A DNA stretch of 64,000 bases from Lineus longissimus (GCF_910592395.1 NC_088316.1:7254001-7318000), one strand, 5' to 3'. Shown: positions 42,488-53,185, counted from the stretch's first letter. Program-made: numbers and translations. Notes: generated by a model from the sequence alone, not told the origin.

Positions 42488-43855
42488 ATATGCCAGTGCA
42501 ACTACAGTGCAAAACGTCGAGATAGGAGACGACTAGAGGAACTCCTCAAGAGGAAACAATCAAAGCGTGAAAAAGTAAATTGTGTGGAAAACAACACTGT
42601 TGAGCATTTGAATCCTAAGGACTACTATAATGACACATGTCATCAACTTATCACACCTCATGAAACGACTTCAACTTCAGATGTACAAGTATCTGGTTGT
42701 GCAAATAGTCTTGCAGCAGCAAATGATTGTTCTACAGTGGAGGATGGCAACCCATGTAATCAAGTGACAGGGACCAGAGTAGGAATAGATTCAAAGTCTA
42801 CTCTCCCAAACAAGATTAGTCATGTTAGTCAAGACAAAACTTTGCCCTCCTTAACCCTTGCCGAGGTAAGGAATACATGTGATGAGTCATCACCTGAAAC
42901 GCAACTCTATGTGTCTGACCTGTCACAGCGTTCCGCAATTTCCAGTGATACCCCAAATGCGGATACGATTGCAAAGCAGAGCAAACCTGTGCCAGGGTTG
43001 ATTCAATGCGGAATTGATAAGTTTAAGGGAAAGCCCCTTGCCCGTCGAAGTAAACCATTGAACTATCCAAAGGAAATAAGTAAAATGGGAAAAGAGGAAC
43101 AACAGGTTAAGCCTCCTAGTAACTGGGATAAATCATCTGTTATATCATCTCTCAGCAATAATCAAACTCATGAAGAAGTTCGAATGGACCCAAATTATAC
43201 TTTGACTGTACGAATCAATGCTATATATAGACCATCAAGGATGCTACAAATGGACAAGAAAGACAGTTACGTGTTTGTTCAAATAACTACTCATAATGTT
43301 TCTGGGGGTTACATTCCAAATACCACGATGACGATGCCATTGAACTCTACAATTGGTGACTGTATCTTGAAGTATTGTTTTGATCTTGGGACCCTCGATG
43401 TTTTGAATAATCTTTCGGTACATTTGTTAGACCTTTTTCAAGACTGCCACAGGCAGATGCAGAGTTTGCGTTACAACTCCGTATGATTCCTTCCTTGGCA
43501 TTCCTCCCTGAAGATGATGTTATTGCTGGTTTCAATGGATTGCAGGATTATCTCCCAGATAATGCTCTTCTATTCTGCAGTATTTCGAAGCTACATACAT
43601 TGGAGAAGAGCGAGATAATGGCAATGGCAGAAGAAATCCCCTCTTTCCCATACCCATGTGGAATATGCATCAGCGCACACTTGACAACCTACCGAGAACC
43701 AACAACCACGTGGAAGGCTGGCACCGGCGGTTTCAGTCTGATGTTGGGGCATACCACCCTAATTTCTGGAAATTTCTTGAGGTCCTAAAGCGAGAGGATG
43801 CTCTGACACGTGTTCAAATGGTCCAAAATCAAGCAGGCCAAAATCCTCCTGTCTA
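42488..43855 (+). pseudogene. MULE/FLYWCH-type transposase remnant with unknown upstream exon
   Basis: 42488-43486 is one open frame of unknown type without an ATG near its start, preceded by a possible AG acceptor; it is Ser/Thr-rich with a more ordered end. From about 43445 a second frame gives the C-terminal part of a MULE-type transposase: LRMIPSLAFLPEDDV, then after a frameshift near 43575 YFEATYIGEER, MWNMHQRTLDNLPRTNNHVE and GWHRRFQSDVGAYHPNFWKF. The NNxxEGWH motif is characteristic. The fragment ends at a TAG (43853-43855). The N-terminal catalytic part is absent. Confidence 0.65.
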
Positions 43856-44236
43856 GCGAGCTGTGTACAGGAATGTGCAACAGAGGTTGCACAACCTTGT
43901 AGTAGACTACCCCAATAGGGACATTATTGGATTTTTTAGAGGGGTTGCCCATGATTTTAACTTGTAGTGTAGGAAAATCAAGTTGATATTGAAACTTTGT
44001 TTATCTTACCTTGCTGTCATTTGAAGCGGGCTAGATAAGCAATTGTTAGGGGTACTCACGAGTGTTACAGTACATTTTAACTCAGGGTTGGAGTTCTGAT
44101 CTTCTTCATTCTGTTTTCATTCTAAAATGGTCAGAGGTTCATTGACCAAGCTGTAATTTGTATTTGGTTTTTCTCTGGCGATTCTTGCCTTTTTCTTTTT
44201 TGTGCTGCTATATGCACATGTATATCACTACATGTA
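43856..44236. other. host spacer, no gene seen
   Basis: Continuation in the MULE frame is seen for about 40 nt past the stop, then non-coding sequence up to the palindromic element. Confidence 0.4.
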
Positions 44237-45202
44237 CAGTCCTTCAAAAAAGTAAATGGACACACAAAAATCGAATTTTCTTGAAAACGGCTGGTGATAA
44301 ATCGATGCGGTTTGCTGCATTTGATAGGGCATTTGGTTGTGCATCATGATATCTACCACTTGGAAATTTGTTATTTTACCTATAAGTCAATTTTTTCGAT
44401 TTATGAAAGGTCCCAAAATCAACTTTTTTATCACGCATTTTTTGGGGGCAAATTTTATATTGACTGGAAGCTTCTGTTGAGTTATGAGTGAATATCTAAG
44501 AAATTCCACAGTTTTCACTTGAATCTGCAACTTATTAACCCATTTGTGCAAAAGGGTTTTGTTACCCGGTCTTCTACTGCGGAGATGCCCCCTTGATATT
44601 ATTCACCTGGCCCAGACAACCGGAATCATGTCACCATTTCAATGGCCTTGTTTAATATGCCTATGAATATCTCTCCCAGGCCTGGATTTGGCAGCTGGAC
44701 AATGGGTTCACCAATATTACTTTACCCTCGCGTTTACAATACATCAATGTTAACAACATTTCCACCCCCATTCAAAACCTCAGCCAATAAGGAATTAACA
44801 CTCAAGCTGCATGTTGAAACTGACATAATTGGCTATGGTCGACTTCTCCAAAGTAATTCCAAAGTCAATAAACAAGGTGCAAAATTTTGACATAAAATGC
44901 TGTTTTCCCACCAATTAACACAAGATATTTTCATCACCTTGATGGGGACGTGGGTTTTTCATCATGGTGATTCATCCTATCAAGAAAAAGTACGAAAAAA
45001 ATCGGAAACGAAAAAGTTGATTTTGGGGCCTTTTGTAAATCAATAAAAGTCGGTATTAGATAAAATGGCTAATTTTTATGTGGTAGATACCATGATGCAC
45101 AACTAAATGTCCTATCAAATGCAGCAAACCGAATCGATTTATCACCAGCCGTTTTCAAGAAAATTTGATTTTTGTGTGTCCATTTACTTTTTTGAAGGAC
45201 TG
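44237..45202. mobile_element. non-autonomous DNA transposon with about 200-bp inverted arms
   Basis: The ends CAGTCCTTCAAAAAAGTAAA face each other exactly. Arms match over about 200 bp (44237-44435 and 45005-45202) with small indels. ACATGTA occurs on both sides, offset by one base on the right, and may be a 7-bp duplication. The central 570 bp has no transposase. Confidence 0.8.
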
Positions 45203-47610
45203 CACATGTATATCTGATGTTTTGCAACTTGTTTGTTGTTTGATTGAAATAGAAAACTTCACATGATACCTCCGTCTCCTTCCACCATCACAACCAATCA
45301 AGAAATGAAATTATAGTACAGGTCAAAGAAGGTAATGATTATTTAAGTTATTTTGTGCTGAAAATTACTGAAGGGTGGCCTACCTGCTACCTTCAGTAAT
45401 TCTGCTACCTTCAGTAATTTTCAATTAAAAGAAATACAGCAATCCTTACCATTCTTACATTTGACCTATGGATTGCCCTGGAGTAATGCATATAAGTATG
45501 CTAATTGTCAATGTTTGACCGCGTCGCATCAAATACTGCGTGCGGTTCTGAATCTGAAACTTTGATGTGATATTCCGGTCAGTCGGGCAAGTAAATGGTG
45601 AAAAGTAAACTGGTAGTTGTCTACGGAAATTTTTTGATAATCGACTATGGACAAACGTTGATATTTCCACTCTTTTCAGCCAACTGGTAGAAAAATCTAA
45701 AAACACGCCCCCTATTGCCAAATTAGCAAAATTCAAATTTGAAAAAATGCTGTGACCTCATCGTGGAAACTCGTTTGCTTTTAGTTGGTAGAAAAACGCA
45801 TTATTGTGACGGTGTGACGGAGAGGTTAAAAGGGGGTACCCTAAAATTTGAGTTGTGCCGCACGCGGTCTCTTAGCAACAGGCACCTGGGCGTGGCCTTG
45901 TGGGTTCTGGGAAAGACGCGGTGCAGTAGCCATTTTGTTGGGGAAATAAACCCGAGTTTCGGGAACCTCTGTCACAAAATTATAAGTTTCTCCCTTCCTT
46001 TCTTGCAGGTAAGCTAACATCTGGGCCAAAGTGACAGATAAATGTATATAGTACAAACTGATGCCCAGGTTTTTGGGCAATTTTCGTGTTTTTGAACGAT
46101 ATTTAGCAGTTGAAGTGGCGGTGACAATCGCGGTTGGTTGCCGGCCAGACTTTTCGTGGGTTTTATTCCCGCGCTTTAGTTTCGGCCGATTAAAGTCAGG
46201 TTAATCTAAGTAACGCCCACTCTGGAGTGGTTGTGGTAGTTGATTTGGCCACCCAGAGCTGTGTGTCGTACTCGTATGTCAGATTCATGTGATTTTAGCC
46301 ATGAATAAGGGTCAGAAAGGGCACAGAGATGGGTCAGCCAGAGCGCTGTTTAGTTTAACGGATAATCGCCCGGTGGCAGCAGCTGACGGTCAGAGATGTG
46401 ACAATATTTTGAGATGCTGATTGTGTTTGCTACATTTGGCTGCAATATCTTTTTGTTATTCCTTCTAAGTAACTAAGCCAGAGTTAAAGACTTGTGAGTC
46501 CAGACTATAAGAGATATTATTGCTAGTTATTTTCATGGTTTAGACCTGGCTGTGTAGATAAATGTAATGAGTATGATTTCAAGACAAAGAGACTGAATTG
46601 GAGTAAACTGTTGAGTAAACTTTGGAACTTTTGGTTCATGTGCAAATGTACATTGTGTATAGGTATAGGACAAGATCACCTAAATTTCTATAGGTTGTTT
46701 CAAGGTTGTGTGATAACTTGTAGTGAAGGTTTTGGACTTACTTGATTACAAAAACAGCTTGTGAGGTCACTGTTTGTGAGTCCAGTAATGATTAACCCTT
46801 TCTGTGCTACAGATAGTCTAGTGTGAGATTATACTCTGTTTCCAAGTTGCTGGGCGATTAAGGTGCGCCCTTTATTTTATGGTTTCACCCTGTGAGTTAG
46901 GTTGGGCTGTGACCAAAATGCTGTTCATTCCATTTCTCCTTAAAGGTGTGGCCAGTTTAGGAATAATTTCCTTCGGCCTGGTTGGTGGGATTAACCCATT
47001 ATTTTCATGTTTGTATATTAACATGTCTTTGTCTACAACTTGTGTAAGGTGGAGTCACCTCTATGGATTGGACTTGGGGGTCAAGGGTATTGATGTCACA
47101 AGAAGGGGCGGTTGGGAATCCAGACTTTGTAGTCTCCGGGGTTTGGCTTCTGCTGGTTGTGCCTTAGATTTCCATGGTCTGTTCCATGTCTCTGGGCGGC
47201 TCCGACTCCACTGATGCCTTGTTGTGGAAAAATGTGTTTGTTATTACGTTATTCTTGCCTAATCTAGATGTAGGCAGTAGCCATTTTGTTGGGGAAATAA
47301 ACCCGAGTTTCGGGAACCTCTGTCACAAAATTATAAGTTTCTCCCTTCCTTTCTTGCAGCGACAATTCCCAGTACGTGTATTTGGACCCTGAGTAAGGGC
47401 TACATTATTCTTTATTTTTAGGGCGCACAAGTCCTTTCCCGCCCCATGAGTGCACGCCGATATCGAAGTCCACGTCACCGCGCTATTACAACGCAACGTG
47501 ATTTCAATTATCGTCGCTGTAGCGGGGTAATCGAGCGCCAGCAGCGTGACGTCTATGGTAGGCCGTAGGGGACATTAATGCCGATTTAAGTTCTAGAACA
47601 TAATTATTTA
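45203..47610. other. host spacer with an 86-bp direct repeat, no gene seen
   Basis: A small hairpin of CTACCTTCAGTAATT units lies at 45360-45425. Two identical or near-identical 86-bp blocks (45923-46008 and 47274-47359) start GCAGTAGCCATTTTGTTGG and end in a pyrimidine tract plus TTGCAG. The first is followed by GTAAGC, the second by CGACAATT. Confidence 0.5.
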
Positions 47611-48690
47611 TTGTCTAGCACGTAAATCAGCCTATCACAGAGCAGGAATTTAGTTCTAGCACGTTAATCAACCAATCGGTGACCAGGAATAATGGTCTAG
47701 CACGTAAATCAGCCTATAACAGAGCAGGAACTTAGTTCTAGCACGTTAATCAACCAATCGGTGACCAGGAATAATGGTCTAGCACATAAATCAGCCTATC
47801 ACAGAGCAGGAATTTAGTTCTAGCACGTTAATAAACCAATCGGTGACCAGGAATAATGGTCTAGCACGTAAATCAGCCTATCACAGAGCAGGAATTTAGT
47901 TCTAGCACGTTAATCAACCAATCAGTGACCAGGAATAATGGTCTAGCACGTAAATCAGCCTATGACAGAGCAGGAATTTAGTTCTAGCACGTTAATCAAC
48001 CAATCGGTGACCAGGAATAATGGTCTAGCACATAAATCAGCCTATCACAGTGCAGGAATTTAGTTCTAGCACGTTAATCAACCAATCGGTGACAAGGAAT
48101 AATGGTCTAGCACATAAATCAGCCTATCACAGTGCAGGAATTTAGTTCTAGCACGTTAATCAACCAATCGGTGACCAGGAATAATGGTCTAGCACGTAAA
48201 TCAGCCTATCACAGAGCAGGAATTTAGTTCTAGCACGGTAATCAACCAATCGGTGACCAGGAATAATGGTCTAGCACATAAATCAGCCTATCACAGTGCA
48301 GGAATTTAGTTCTAGCACGTTAATCAACCAATCGGTGACCAGGAATAATGGTCTAGCACATAAATCAGCCTATCACAGTGCAGGAATTTAGCTCTAGCAC
48401 GTTAATCAACCAATCGGTGACCAGGAATAATGGTCTAGCACGTAAATCAGCCTATCACAGAGCAGGAATTTAGTTCTAGCACGTTAATCAACCAATCGGT
48501 GACCAGGAATAATGGTCTAGCACTTAAATCAGCCTATCACAGTGCAGGAATTTAGTTCTAGCACGCTAATCAACCAATCGCTGACCAGGAATAATGGTCT
48601 AGCACATAAATCAGCCTATCACAGTGCAGGAATTAAGTTCTAGCACGTTCATCAACCAATCGCTGACCAGGAATAATGGTCCAGCACATA
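47611..48690 (+). repeat. tandem array, 82-bp unit made of two 41-bp halves
   Basis: About 13 copies with anchors GGTCTAGCAC every 82 bp (47694, 47776 and on). Each unit has two related halves, one with TAAATCAGCCTATCAC and one with TTAATCAACCAATCGG, both starting TCTAGCAC. Copies differ by scattered substitutions. Confidence 0.92.
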
Positions 48691-49192
48691 AATAGCTATG
48701 GTGATTGGCATGAGGGCCGTGTTGGACATAAATTCATTACGGTCTAGAACATAAATCAGCCAATTGCAACCATCGTTTCAAAAAATTGTCTACTTCGGAT
48801 ATCTTTGTGATTTTCCGGGCGCACTCGTGGTGTGTTATCTGCGGCCATATTGGATTAAATTGTCAAAACTTTTCAGTTCACCAAATCTCAGCCTGTAAAT
48901 TATGAAATGGCGTGCCGCCTGAATGATATTCACCAATTTTACGATAATTTTCGAAGCAGCGTGAATGCTTGTTGTAAAATAAACTGAGCTGCCTGTGATA
49001 CTTTTTTGGCACGCGGGAAATATGAAATGTTTGAATTGATGGTTGCCATTGGCTGATTTATGTTCTAGACCGTAATGAATTTATGTCCAACACGGCCCTC
49101 ATGCCAATCACCATAGCTATTTATGTGCTAGACCATTATTCCTGGTCAGCGATTGGTTGATTAACGTGCTAGAACTAAATTCCTGCACTGTG
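48608..49192. mobile_element. foldback core: array end, 270-bp spacer, inverted arm cut by Polinton B
   Basis: 48617-48771 and 49041-49192 are inverted copies (for example GGCCCTCATGCCAATCACC at 49096 facing its complement near 48700). The right arm enters the same tandem unit and stops in mid-unit at 49192, exactly where Polinton copy B begins, so the Polinton inserted into the array. Confidence 0.85.
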
Positions 49193-49367
49193 AGAATATA
49201 TGTATTGCGATGGTAGGAACTAGGTTATGCTTTAGGCCCTTTTGACCAAAGACCTTACAGGTCTTTTGCCCCAAATAAGCCTACAACCCCAAAGAACCAA
49301 TCCATCGCAATACATATATTCTATCATTCATGAGATTCCCAGTGAAGCGTTGCAATGAAATGGTGAG
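49193..49367 (+). repeat. Polinton copy B terminal inverted repeat
   Basis: The outer 130 bp (49193-49322) is a hairpin: 21 perfectly paired bp at the tip, partly paired middle, and an inner stem CAAAGACC-TTACA-GGTCTTTTG. Compared with copy A, two tip positions differ and each change is mirrored in the opposite arm (TGTGGTG/CACCACA versus TGCGATG/CATCGCA). The inner 45 bp is almost identical to copy A. Confidence 0.85.
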
Positions 49368-49469
49368 GAAATATACTGTAGAAATCTGTCAGCTTTAACA
49401 AAATATCGATCGTATTACGGGGAAAACACTACCTCGTAAACCAGCCAATACGAGGAAAATCCAATTAAG

Positions 49470-49602
49470 TCATTTCGCAGTAAGTGATTCTCTTCTAAGA
49501 GAATCCAATCAATCTGACCTAGATATTCTCTTAGAAGAGAATCCAATGACCTAGTTATTCTCTTCTAAGAGAATCTTATTGATTACTACGTTTGCGAAAT
49601 GA
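49470..49602. promoter_or_regulatory. nested palindrome cluster upstream of the capsid gene
   Basis: Three near-identical palindromes with ATTCTCTT/AAGAGAAT arms (49486-49505, 49525-49542, 49557-49574) are enclosed by TCATTTCGCA (49470-49479) and its complement TGCGAAATGA (49593-49602). The position, between the TIR and the first late-type gene, suits a promoter, operator or replication-origin site. It has no counterpart at the copy A end. Confidence 0.7.
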
Positions 49603-49647
49603 GTGATCTTCAAAGTCCACATAATTTTACTAGTAAATAAATAGAAA

Positions 49648-50904
49648 ATGGCAACAGGATATTTATTAAATACCGAAAGGGCACATAAGATTCCACTTGG
49701 TTTAAAAGCTGAGAGGCAGCATCATATCATTACTCATAACCCATCATCTGCTAACCCCAAAGAAACTTTGTATGTTAGAATACCGGCATTGCGAGAGAAT
49801 ACATTCTTTGTACCTAAATCTCTTTATCTGTCTGCTGATGTAACCATTTCTGGTGATTCTAAAAATAGTGTTGTAAATAATCTTGGTAGAAACCTGATTT
49901 CAAAGATGGTGGTTAAGTGGGGAACAGAGCAGATATTTGACCTTGACGAATACAGTCATTATTCTACATTTAAAGATCTGTGGCTAACTGGAGAAGAAAG
50001 AAATGATAGAGTTTTTCAGGGTATTCAATCAGAAAATCTTAGAGAATTAAGATCAGGAGTCGCTGAAGCTGATGTCACTGGAGAAACAGCTAATGAAAAG
50101 ACTTTAAAGAAAGTGTTTGACAAGAAGTACAAAATACCATTAGATTTTGAACTATTCCATCATCATGCTTCATTTTACAAGTTTCCAATTCAAGAAGATG
50201 TTATCATTGAAATCACATTAGCACCAAAGGAAGAGATCATAGTTACCGCAACCACAGCAAGTATGGGCTACAAACTAGAGAATATTTGTTTTGAATATGA
50301 TACCGTAACCAACAAAATGATTGCTAGTCAATTGAGTAACAGGTACAATTCTGGATTCTCAATATTTTATGATTGGGTAGACCATTTTAAGACAGTCAAT
50401 GTTACTGCTAATGAAACACTAATTAATGAGAACATCAACTTTCCAAGAATGTCTATTAAAGGATTATTATTACTATTTGTGTCTGACTATGTCGATGGAG
50501 CTAGAGATTCAGAGAAGTTTGAAAACCCTAACATTAGTAAAGTGCAGATCACAATAGAGGGTGTTGCCAATCAGGTGTTCCCAGAAGGAATGAGAATGAT
50601 GGATCAATGGGAGGAGATCAAGAAACATTTTATGTCTGAAGATTTGAAGAAAACTCATGACTGTAACATGACCATGGAGAAATACTATGGTGATTCTAAT
50701 CACTATGGTTTATGGTTGGACCTGAGAACTTCTGAAGATAATCGTCTACACGGATCAGGAAAGAAGCTCCAGAACACAAAAGATGGTATTCAATTATCTA
50801 TTACAAAGAAATCTGGAAAGGGACCATACAAAATGCACATATTCGTGGTTTCTGACGCCCAGGTAAACATCCAGAATTCTCAGATTGCTTCACTCCAACA
50901 CTAA
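49648..50904 (+). CDS. Polinton major capsid protein candidate (double jelly-roll type), 418 aa
   Basis: Probable shell protein of the virus-like particle. The sequence is beta-rich, with no membrane segment or coiled coil. Conserved-looking segments include NTFFVPKSLYLSADVTISG (about 52-70), NNLGRNLISKMVVKWG (about 77-92), MSIKGLLLLFVSDY (about 270-283) and LHGSGKKLQNTKDGIQLS (about 371-388). I recognise these as a recurrent Polinton protein; assignment as the double jelly-roll capsid rests on position, length and predicted strand content, and needs structure comparison. No double-hairpin unit is inserted. The start at 49648 follows AAATAAATAGAAAATGG. The stop lies in the loop of a small hairpin (CAACAC-TAAG-GTGTTG). 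Confidence 0.65.
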   Translation: MATGYLLNTERAHKIPLGLKAERQHHIITHNPSSANPKETLYVRIPALRENTFFVPKSLYLSADVTISGDSKNSVVNNLGRNLISKMVVKWGTEQIFDLDEYSHYSTFKDLWLTGEERNDRVFQGIQSENLRELRSGVAEADVTGETANEKTLKKVFDKKYKIPLDFELFHHHASFYKFPIQEDVIIEITLAPKEEIIVTATTASMGYKLENICFEYDTVTNKMIASQLSNRYNSGFSIFYDWVDHFKTVNVTANETLINENINFPRMSIKGLLLLFVSDYVDGARDSEKFENPNISKVQITIEGVANQVFPEGMRMMDQWEEIKKHFMSEDLKKTHDCNMTMEKYYGDSNHYGLWLDLRTSEDNRLHGSGKKLQNTKDGIQLSITKKSGKGPYKMHIFVVSDAQVNIQNSQIASLQH

Positions 50905-50983
50905 GGTGTTGCAAGAACAAAAGTTCACTCCAGCACTGAATACTAGATAAATGAGTTTTACTAGTGATTTTCTAAGTAATTAA

Positions 50984-51220
50984 ATGGATACACCAGGAAA
51001 GAAAGATATCATAAATACACTGTATCAAAGTTTACTGTTGACATCAACAACAATTGGTTACTCTATGTTACTGAAAAGGTTCTTGAGAATCAATATTGGT
51101 CCCCCAAGTCAGGCCAACCTAGAGGAAATTCTTAAACTGGGCGGAACTGTAGCTATTAGTAATGGAACATTAGAGTACCTTTACGATCAAGGAATCCTAC
51201 CCAGAAATATTATGAAGTAA
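50984..51220 (+). CDS. Polinton small hydrophobic protein, 78 aa
   Basis: Two hydrophobic stretches, around residues 13-30 (SLLLTSTTIGYSMLLKRF) and 50-60, joined by a short polar loop; likely a membrane or capsid-associated peptide. Similar short proteins follow the capsid gene in other Polintons as far as I recall. The start has the context AATTAAATGG. Confidence 0.6.
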   Translation: MDTPGKKDIINTLYQSLLLTSTTIGYSMLLKRFLRINIGPPSQANLEEILKLGGTVAISNGTLEYLYDQGILPRNIMK

Positions 51221-51277
51221 GAATAATTTACTTATTTGATAAAAGGTAAATTTGAAAACGAAAATTTGCTTAAGTAA

Positions 51278-52045
51278 ATGGTTACTGTAATGAACATAGA
51301 TTCAAGTGACTATCCAGATCAGAGTTCAAGTGATTTAACAGTCAATCTCAAGACTGAAATTCAAGATGCATGTAGCATCACTTTAACTTTTGCAGTAATA
51401 CCTTGTACATTCTACAACATAAGTGCAGCCAGGGAGAATAACCGAATCAAAGTTAAGGGGTTTGATGTGGCAGAGATTACGCTACCAGATGGTCTCTATG
51501 ACCTACAGAGCTTTTCAAAAGTATTTGCGGATAAGTTGAAAGAAAATAGTATGAGTCGAGGTGCTGTCAGATTTGACCTTGAAGAACCAACAGGTAAGGC
51601 CATCTTACACTTCCTAAAGAGAAAAAATGAGGCGCATTATCAGATCTATTTTCTTGGTAAAAGTAATGAATTATTTGGCATGAAATCAGAATGGCCTTAC
51701 CCTTTAGACAATAAAAGTAAGGATGATGTTGTAAGCGAGAAACCCATCAATTTTAGACCAATTAACCATTTTGTTTTTCACTGTGACATAATCGAATCTA
51801 ATAGTGTATTAAGTAATGGTGAAGCATCTGATGTGCTAACCACAATACCAATAAAGGAAGCTAATTTTGGGGATTTAATAGCATACACATTTGAGAAACC
51901 AATAGCAATTCCCTGTAAACCAAGATTCAATAAGCTGAATATTCGCTTAACTGATGAAAAAGGTGACATCATCGATCTTAATGGTCATAATGTACAGTAC
52001 CAATTGGTATTAACTCGAGCTATGCTCTCAGGGACACATCATTGA
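51278..52045 (+). CDS. Polinton minor capsid / penton-like protein candidate, 255 aa
   Basis: Single jelly-roll-sized, beta-rich protein. The N-terminus (NIDSSDYPDQSSSDLTVNL) is the kind of motif seen at the start of penton-type proteins of Polintons and adintoviruses. The C-terminal eight or so residues (RAMLSGTHH) come from a partial double-hairpin unit (52015-52033), which has replaced the original end. Start context AGTAAATGG. It lies between small membrane proteins, consistent with a structural gene block. Confidence 0.6.
   Translation: MVTVMNIDSSDYPDQSSSDLTVNLKTEIQDACSITLTFAVIPCTFYNISAARENNRIKVKGFDVAEITLPDGLYDLQSFSKVFADKLKENSMSRGAVRFDLEEPTGKAILHFLKRKNEAHYQIYFLGKSNELFGMKSEWPYPLDNKSKDDVVSEKPINFRPINHFVFHCDIIESNSVLSNGEASDVLTTIPIKEANFGDLIAYTFEKPIAIPCKPRFNKLNIRLTDEKGDIIDLNGHNVQYQLVLTRAMLSGTHH
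52015..52033 (+). repeat. partial double-hairpin unit at the end of the minor capsid gene
   Basis: Contains the first hairpin with TAT loop and TCAGG, then leaves the consensus. It supplies the last codons of the gene. Confidence 0.75.
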
Positions 52046-52067
52046 AATTAAAATTCGTTGAAATTAA

Positions 52068-52526
52068 ATGGCTGGCATTGGCATGTTATTTGGATCTGCA
52101 ATAATCAATGGATTAGCATTCACTGGATCCGGTTACCTTTTTAAAAAACTAGACAAGAATGGCTATGAGACTGAAGTGAAAAGACATGATTTGGCTCAGG
52201 AGCAATTGCAAAGAGCATCCACAGAATGGGATGAGCATAGGAAAAGTACCATTGACTTTGTTAATCTTGAATTAAAGAGAGAAAGAGACGCTTCTATTGA
52301 TTTTAACAATACTGATTCAGCACTTACTGTTTACAATCATTTACATCCAGAAAGAACTATTGTACTACCTCAGCGACCACAATTAAGTGATTACTACCAA
52401 CCTAGTGATGAAATGAAGAAATACGAGTACCTATGGATTATCCTAGGACTTAGTGGTTTAGGGTTAATAATTTATTATTTTACTAGGGTTAGAAAGACTA
52501 AGACCACTGATCGGACACAGTCCTGA
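52068..52526 (+). CDS. Polinton two-helix membrane protein, 152 aa
   Basis: N-terminal hydrophobic segment (GMLFGSAIINGLAFTGSGYLF, about 5-25), a polar helical middle rich in Glu/Lys, and a C-terminal helix (YLWIILGLSGLGLIIYYFT, about 122-140) followed by basic residues. I recognise the N-terminus as a recurrent Polinton feature without a known function. Start context AATTAAATGG. The last codons come from a half double-hairpin unit. Confidence 0.65.
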   Translation: MAGIGMLFGSAIINGLAFTGSGYLFKKLDKNGYETEVKRHDLAQEQLQRASTEWDEHRKSTIDFVNLELKRERDASIDFNNTDSALTVYNHLHPERTIVLPQRPQLSDYYQPSDEMKKYEYLWIILGLSGLGLIIYYFTRVRKTKTTDRTQS

Positions 52527-52545
52527 TGATCGGACACAGTCCTGA
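52511..52545 (-). repeat. tandem pair of half units (second hairpin only)
   Basis: TCGGACACAGTCCTGA occurs twice (52511-52526 and 52530-52545), separated by TGA. The GAGC/GCTC half is missing in both. The first provides the stop codon of the 152-aa gene. Confidence 0.8.
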
Positions 52546-52560
52546 TGATCAGAAGCGGGA

Positions 52561-53181
52561 CTAAGATTTTTGATGGGAAAGAGTAAATCCAAATGGATGT
52601 TGTAGTCTAATGATCAGTTTTGATCCTTTTTTCATCTTAAGTTCTTCTATGTAGTACTGTCTTTTCTCCTTAGGAATAACACTGTTTTCTTCTAAGGCAT
52701 CTTTCATGGCTGATTCATCCTTATTAAAAAATAATACTAAAATTCTTATGTTCTCTCTGTAGTCCTTAACAACTGAATTGTACTTCTGAACTAGTAACCA
52801 AACAGTGAGATTGTAGTGCCTGCCGGAAAAGGCAAGATTACATAACTCGGACACCTTCTTTTTTGTGTCTCTCAAATTAGCACAGTCATCAATGAGGAAT
52901 AATGTGTTAGAACCAGCAAAGGTCAGAGTAGCAAACTGAAGCACAAGGTCCAAATTACTGGCCACAGCTTCGGGATTAACTATGTAGACGTTCTTGTCTT
53001 GGTAAATCCATTTCCTTTCATATGTCTTATTGTTGAAATATGTTGGACAGAAAATGACTATGTTCTGGAACTTGTGCCGATACTCCTTTTCTAAGAGGTC
53101 AAGCGCAAAATATGTCTTACCACAATTGGTAACACCAGAAATTAACATATTGTGTGGCTCGTAAATAAATACTTCACTCAT
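52561..53181 (-). CDS. Polinton genome-packaging ATPase (FtsK/HerA-type A32-like), 206 aa
   Basis: Motor that would pump DNA into the particle. Walker A is GVTNCGKT (residues 16-23), Walker B TLFLIDDC (93-100); a conserved QK (VQKYN, about 132) may be the sensor. The length fits the compact Polinton type. No double-hairpin unit is inserted. The start at 53181 faces the integrase start across only four bases (TTAA), giving the palindrome CATTTAAATG. Confidence 0.88.
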   Translation of the reverse strand: MSEVFIYEPHNMLISGVTNCGKTYFALDLLEKEYRHKFQNIVIFCPTYFNNKTYERKWIYQDKNVYIVNPEAVASNLDLVLQFATLTFAGSNTLFLIDDCANLRDTKKKVSELCNLAFSGRHYNLTVWLLVQKYNSVVKDYRENIRILVLFFNKDESAMKDALEENSVIPKEKRQYYIEELKMKKGSKLIIRLQHPFGFTLSHQKS

Positions 53182-53185
53182 TTAA
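53182..53185. promoter_or_regulatory. four-base divergent start-codon spacer
   Basis: The 10-bp palindrome 53179-53188 contains both start codons. TAAATG is thus present on both strands; in poxviruses this motif is the late promoter initiator. A shared initiator is inferred. Confidence 0.5.

Noticed and set aside
45923-47359. LTR pair of a small retrotransposon
   Set aside because: The 86-bp repeats lack TG...CA ends, primer-binding site and target duplication.
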